Shown here: positions 63,585 to 64,000 of the stretch, piece by piece | How the letters are laid out: each line of letters starts with the position of its first letter | How positions within the stretch are numbered: the stretch's first letter is position 1 | From: VRUE01 sp963697805 | Lineage (GTDB): Bacteria > Actinomycetota > Thermoleophilia > Solirubrobacterales > 70-9 | Reading direction: 5' to 3' | Assembly (NCBI GenBank): GCA_963697805.1 | Contig: CAVOPB010000002.1 | Coordinates: 868,001 to 932,000, forward strand | DNA: 64,000 nucleotides | Made by a program: the position numbers and the translations under genes | Notes under the pieces: model-generated | What the model was told of the DNA's origin: nothing | Database searches by the model: none | Seen by the model: the letters and a program-made list of their open reading frames with translations, nothing else

Positions 63585-64000
63585 ATGGCGGAGGGAACAC
63601 GGGAGCGGATCCTCGAGGCCGCCTGCGACCTGATCGCGGCCGAGGGGATCGATGATGTCAGGATCGCCCGGGTGGCGATGCGGGCCGGCGCCTCGACGGC
63701 TCTCGTCCACCACTACTTCTCGACCAGGGAGGAGCTGCTCGAGCAGGCGCTGCTGCACTCCTTCGAGCGCGCCGGGGACGAGCGCTTCGCGGTGGGGGAG
63801 GGCGAGGCCGGAACGGCGACCGCGAAACTCGCCGCGGCGATCGAGGAGTGCCTGCCTCAGGAGGGCCGGCTCGAGCGGGACTGGGTTCTCTGGGTCGAGC
63901 TCTGGCTGCGGGCTGCCCGCGACCCCGAGCTGCGACCGATCGCCGCCGATCTCTACGGGCGCTACCGAGAGTGGCTCTCGGGGGTGATCGAGGCCGGGGT
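63585..64000 (+). CDS. TetR-family regulator (cut by window edge)
   Basis: The first ~138 residues are visible: RERILEAACDLIAAEGIDDV and ARVAMRAGASTALVHHYFST form a typical TetR/BetI-like HTH. The ligand domain (DWVLWVELWLRAARDPELRP) resembles TetR_C families tied to choline/polyamine control. It starts 13 bases after the copy-B oxidoreductase on the same strand, so it is likely the local repressor acting on the two 17-base operators. That link is inference. Confidence 0.9.
   Translation, partial: MAEGTRERILEAACDLIAAEGIDDVRIARVAMRAGASTALVHHYFSTREELLEQALLHSFERAGDERFAVGEGEAGTATAKLAAAIEECLPQEGRLERDWVLWVELWLRAARDPELRPIAADLYGRYREWLSGVIEAG

Overview
The window is high-GC DNA with mostly intact, closely packed genes, many 4-bp start/stop overlaps, and no rRNA, tRNA, CRISPR array or insertion sequence that I can see. 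Gene content points to a free-living, aerobic, high-GC actinobacterium. An ECF41 sigma factor, an FTR1/Dyp/EfeO iron system, an MMPL exporter, a DipZ protein, and a decapeptide-repeat protein with a C1q-like end suggest the class Thermoleophilia (Solirubrobacterales). The class placement is inference from protein style, not a phylogeny.

Region 1 (1-20,650) is carbon and lipid metabolism, mostly on the minus strand. It opens with the N-terminus of PEP synthase behind a decayed prenyltransferase/cyclase-like gene. Next is the most striking locus, an apparent four-gene operon read from 17,274 down to 1,110: acyl-CoA dehydrogenase, a 2,729-residue PUFA-synthase-like iterative megasynthase (KS-AT-KS-ACPx3-KR-DH), a 1,865-residue eukaryote-like all-in-one acyl-CoA carboxylase, and an Sfp-type phosphopantetheinyl transferase. 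Together these could supply malonyl-CoA, load the carrier domains and build an unusual polyketide-type lipid. Upstream is a GH65 disaccharide phosphorylase/hydrolase coupled to a beta-phosphoglucomutase-like HAD enzyme.

Region 2 (20,650-34,900) is a mixed accessory region. It has a secreted endonuclease/phosphatase-fold protein, an ECF41 sigma factor next to its typical carboxymuconolactone-decarboxylase partner with a recognisable ECF41 promoter, and a YxFxxD lipoprotein. A scar joins two decapitated genes. An ArsR/small membrane protein/MMPL cassette follows, then a compact operon of SCP2-alpha/beta hydrolase, patatin and acyltransferase. Several genes here are broken by frameshifts.

Region 3 (34,900-45,700) holds a type II NADH dehydrogenase-like gene with its TetR regulator and a clear operator, an epimerase, DipZ, a two-component system, a frameshifted GNAT gene, and a group of small oxidoreductase-type genes facing a GT1 glycosyltransferase. 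Region 4 (45,700-50,700) is an EfeUBO-like iron uptake locus with two IdeR/DtxR-like boxes, then PAP2 and a DMT-type transporter. Region 5 (50,700-54,220) holds a DEAD-box helicase, a methyltransferase and a decapeptide-repeat surface protein.

Region 6 (54,266-64,000) looks like a single regulon for breakdown of an amine or quaternary ammonium compound: two paralogous FAD oxidoreductases, a class III aminotransferase, an ADP-forming acyl-CoA synthetase, an acyl-CoA dehydrogenase, a Rieske oxygenase and a TetR regulator cut by the window edge. The two divergent promoters in it carry nearly the same 17-bp element (16 of 17 bases match), which ties the halves together.
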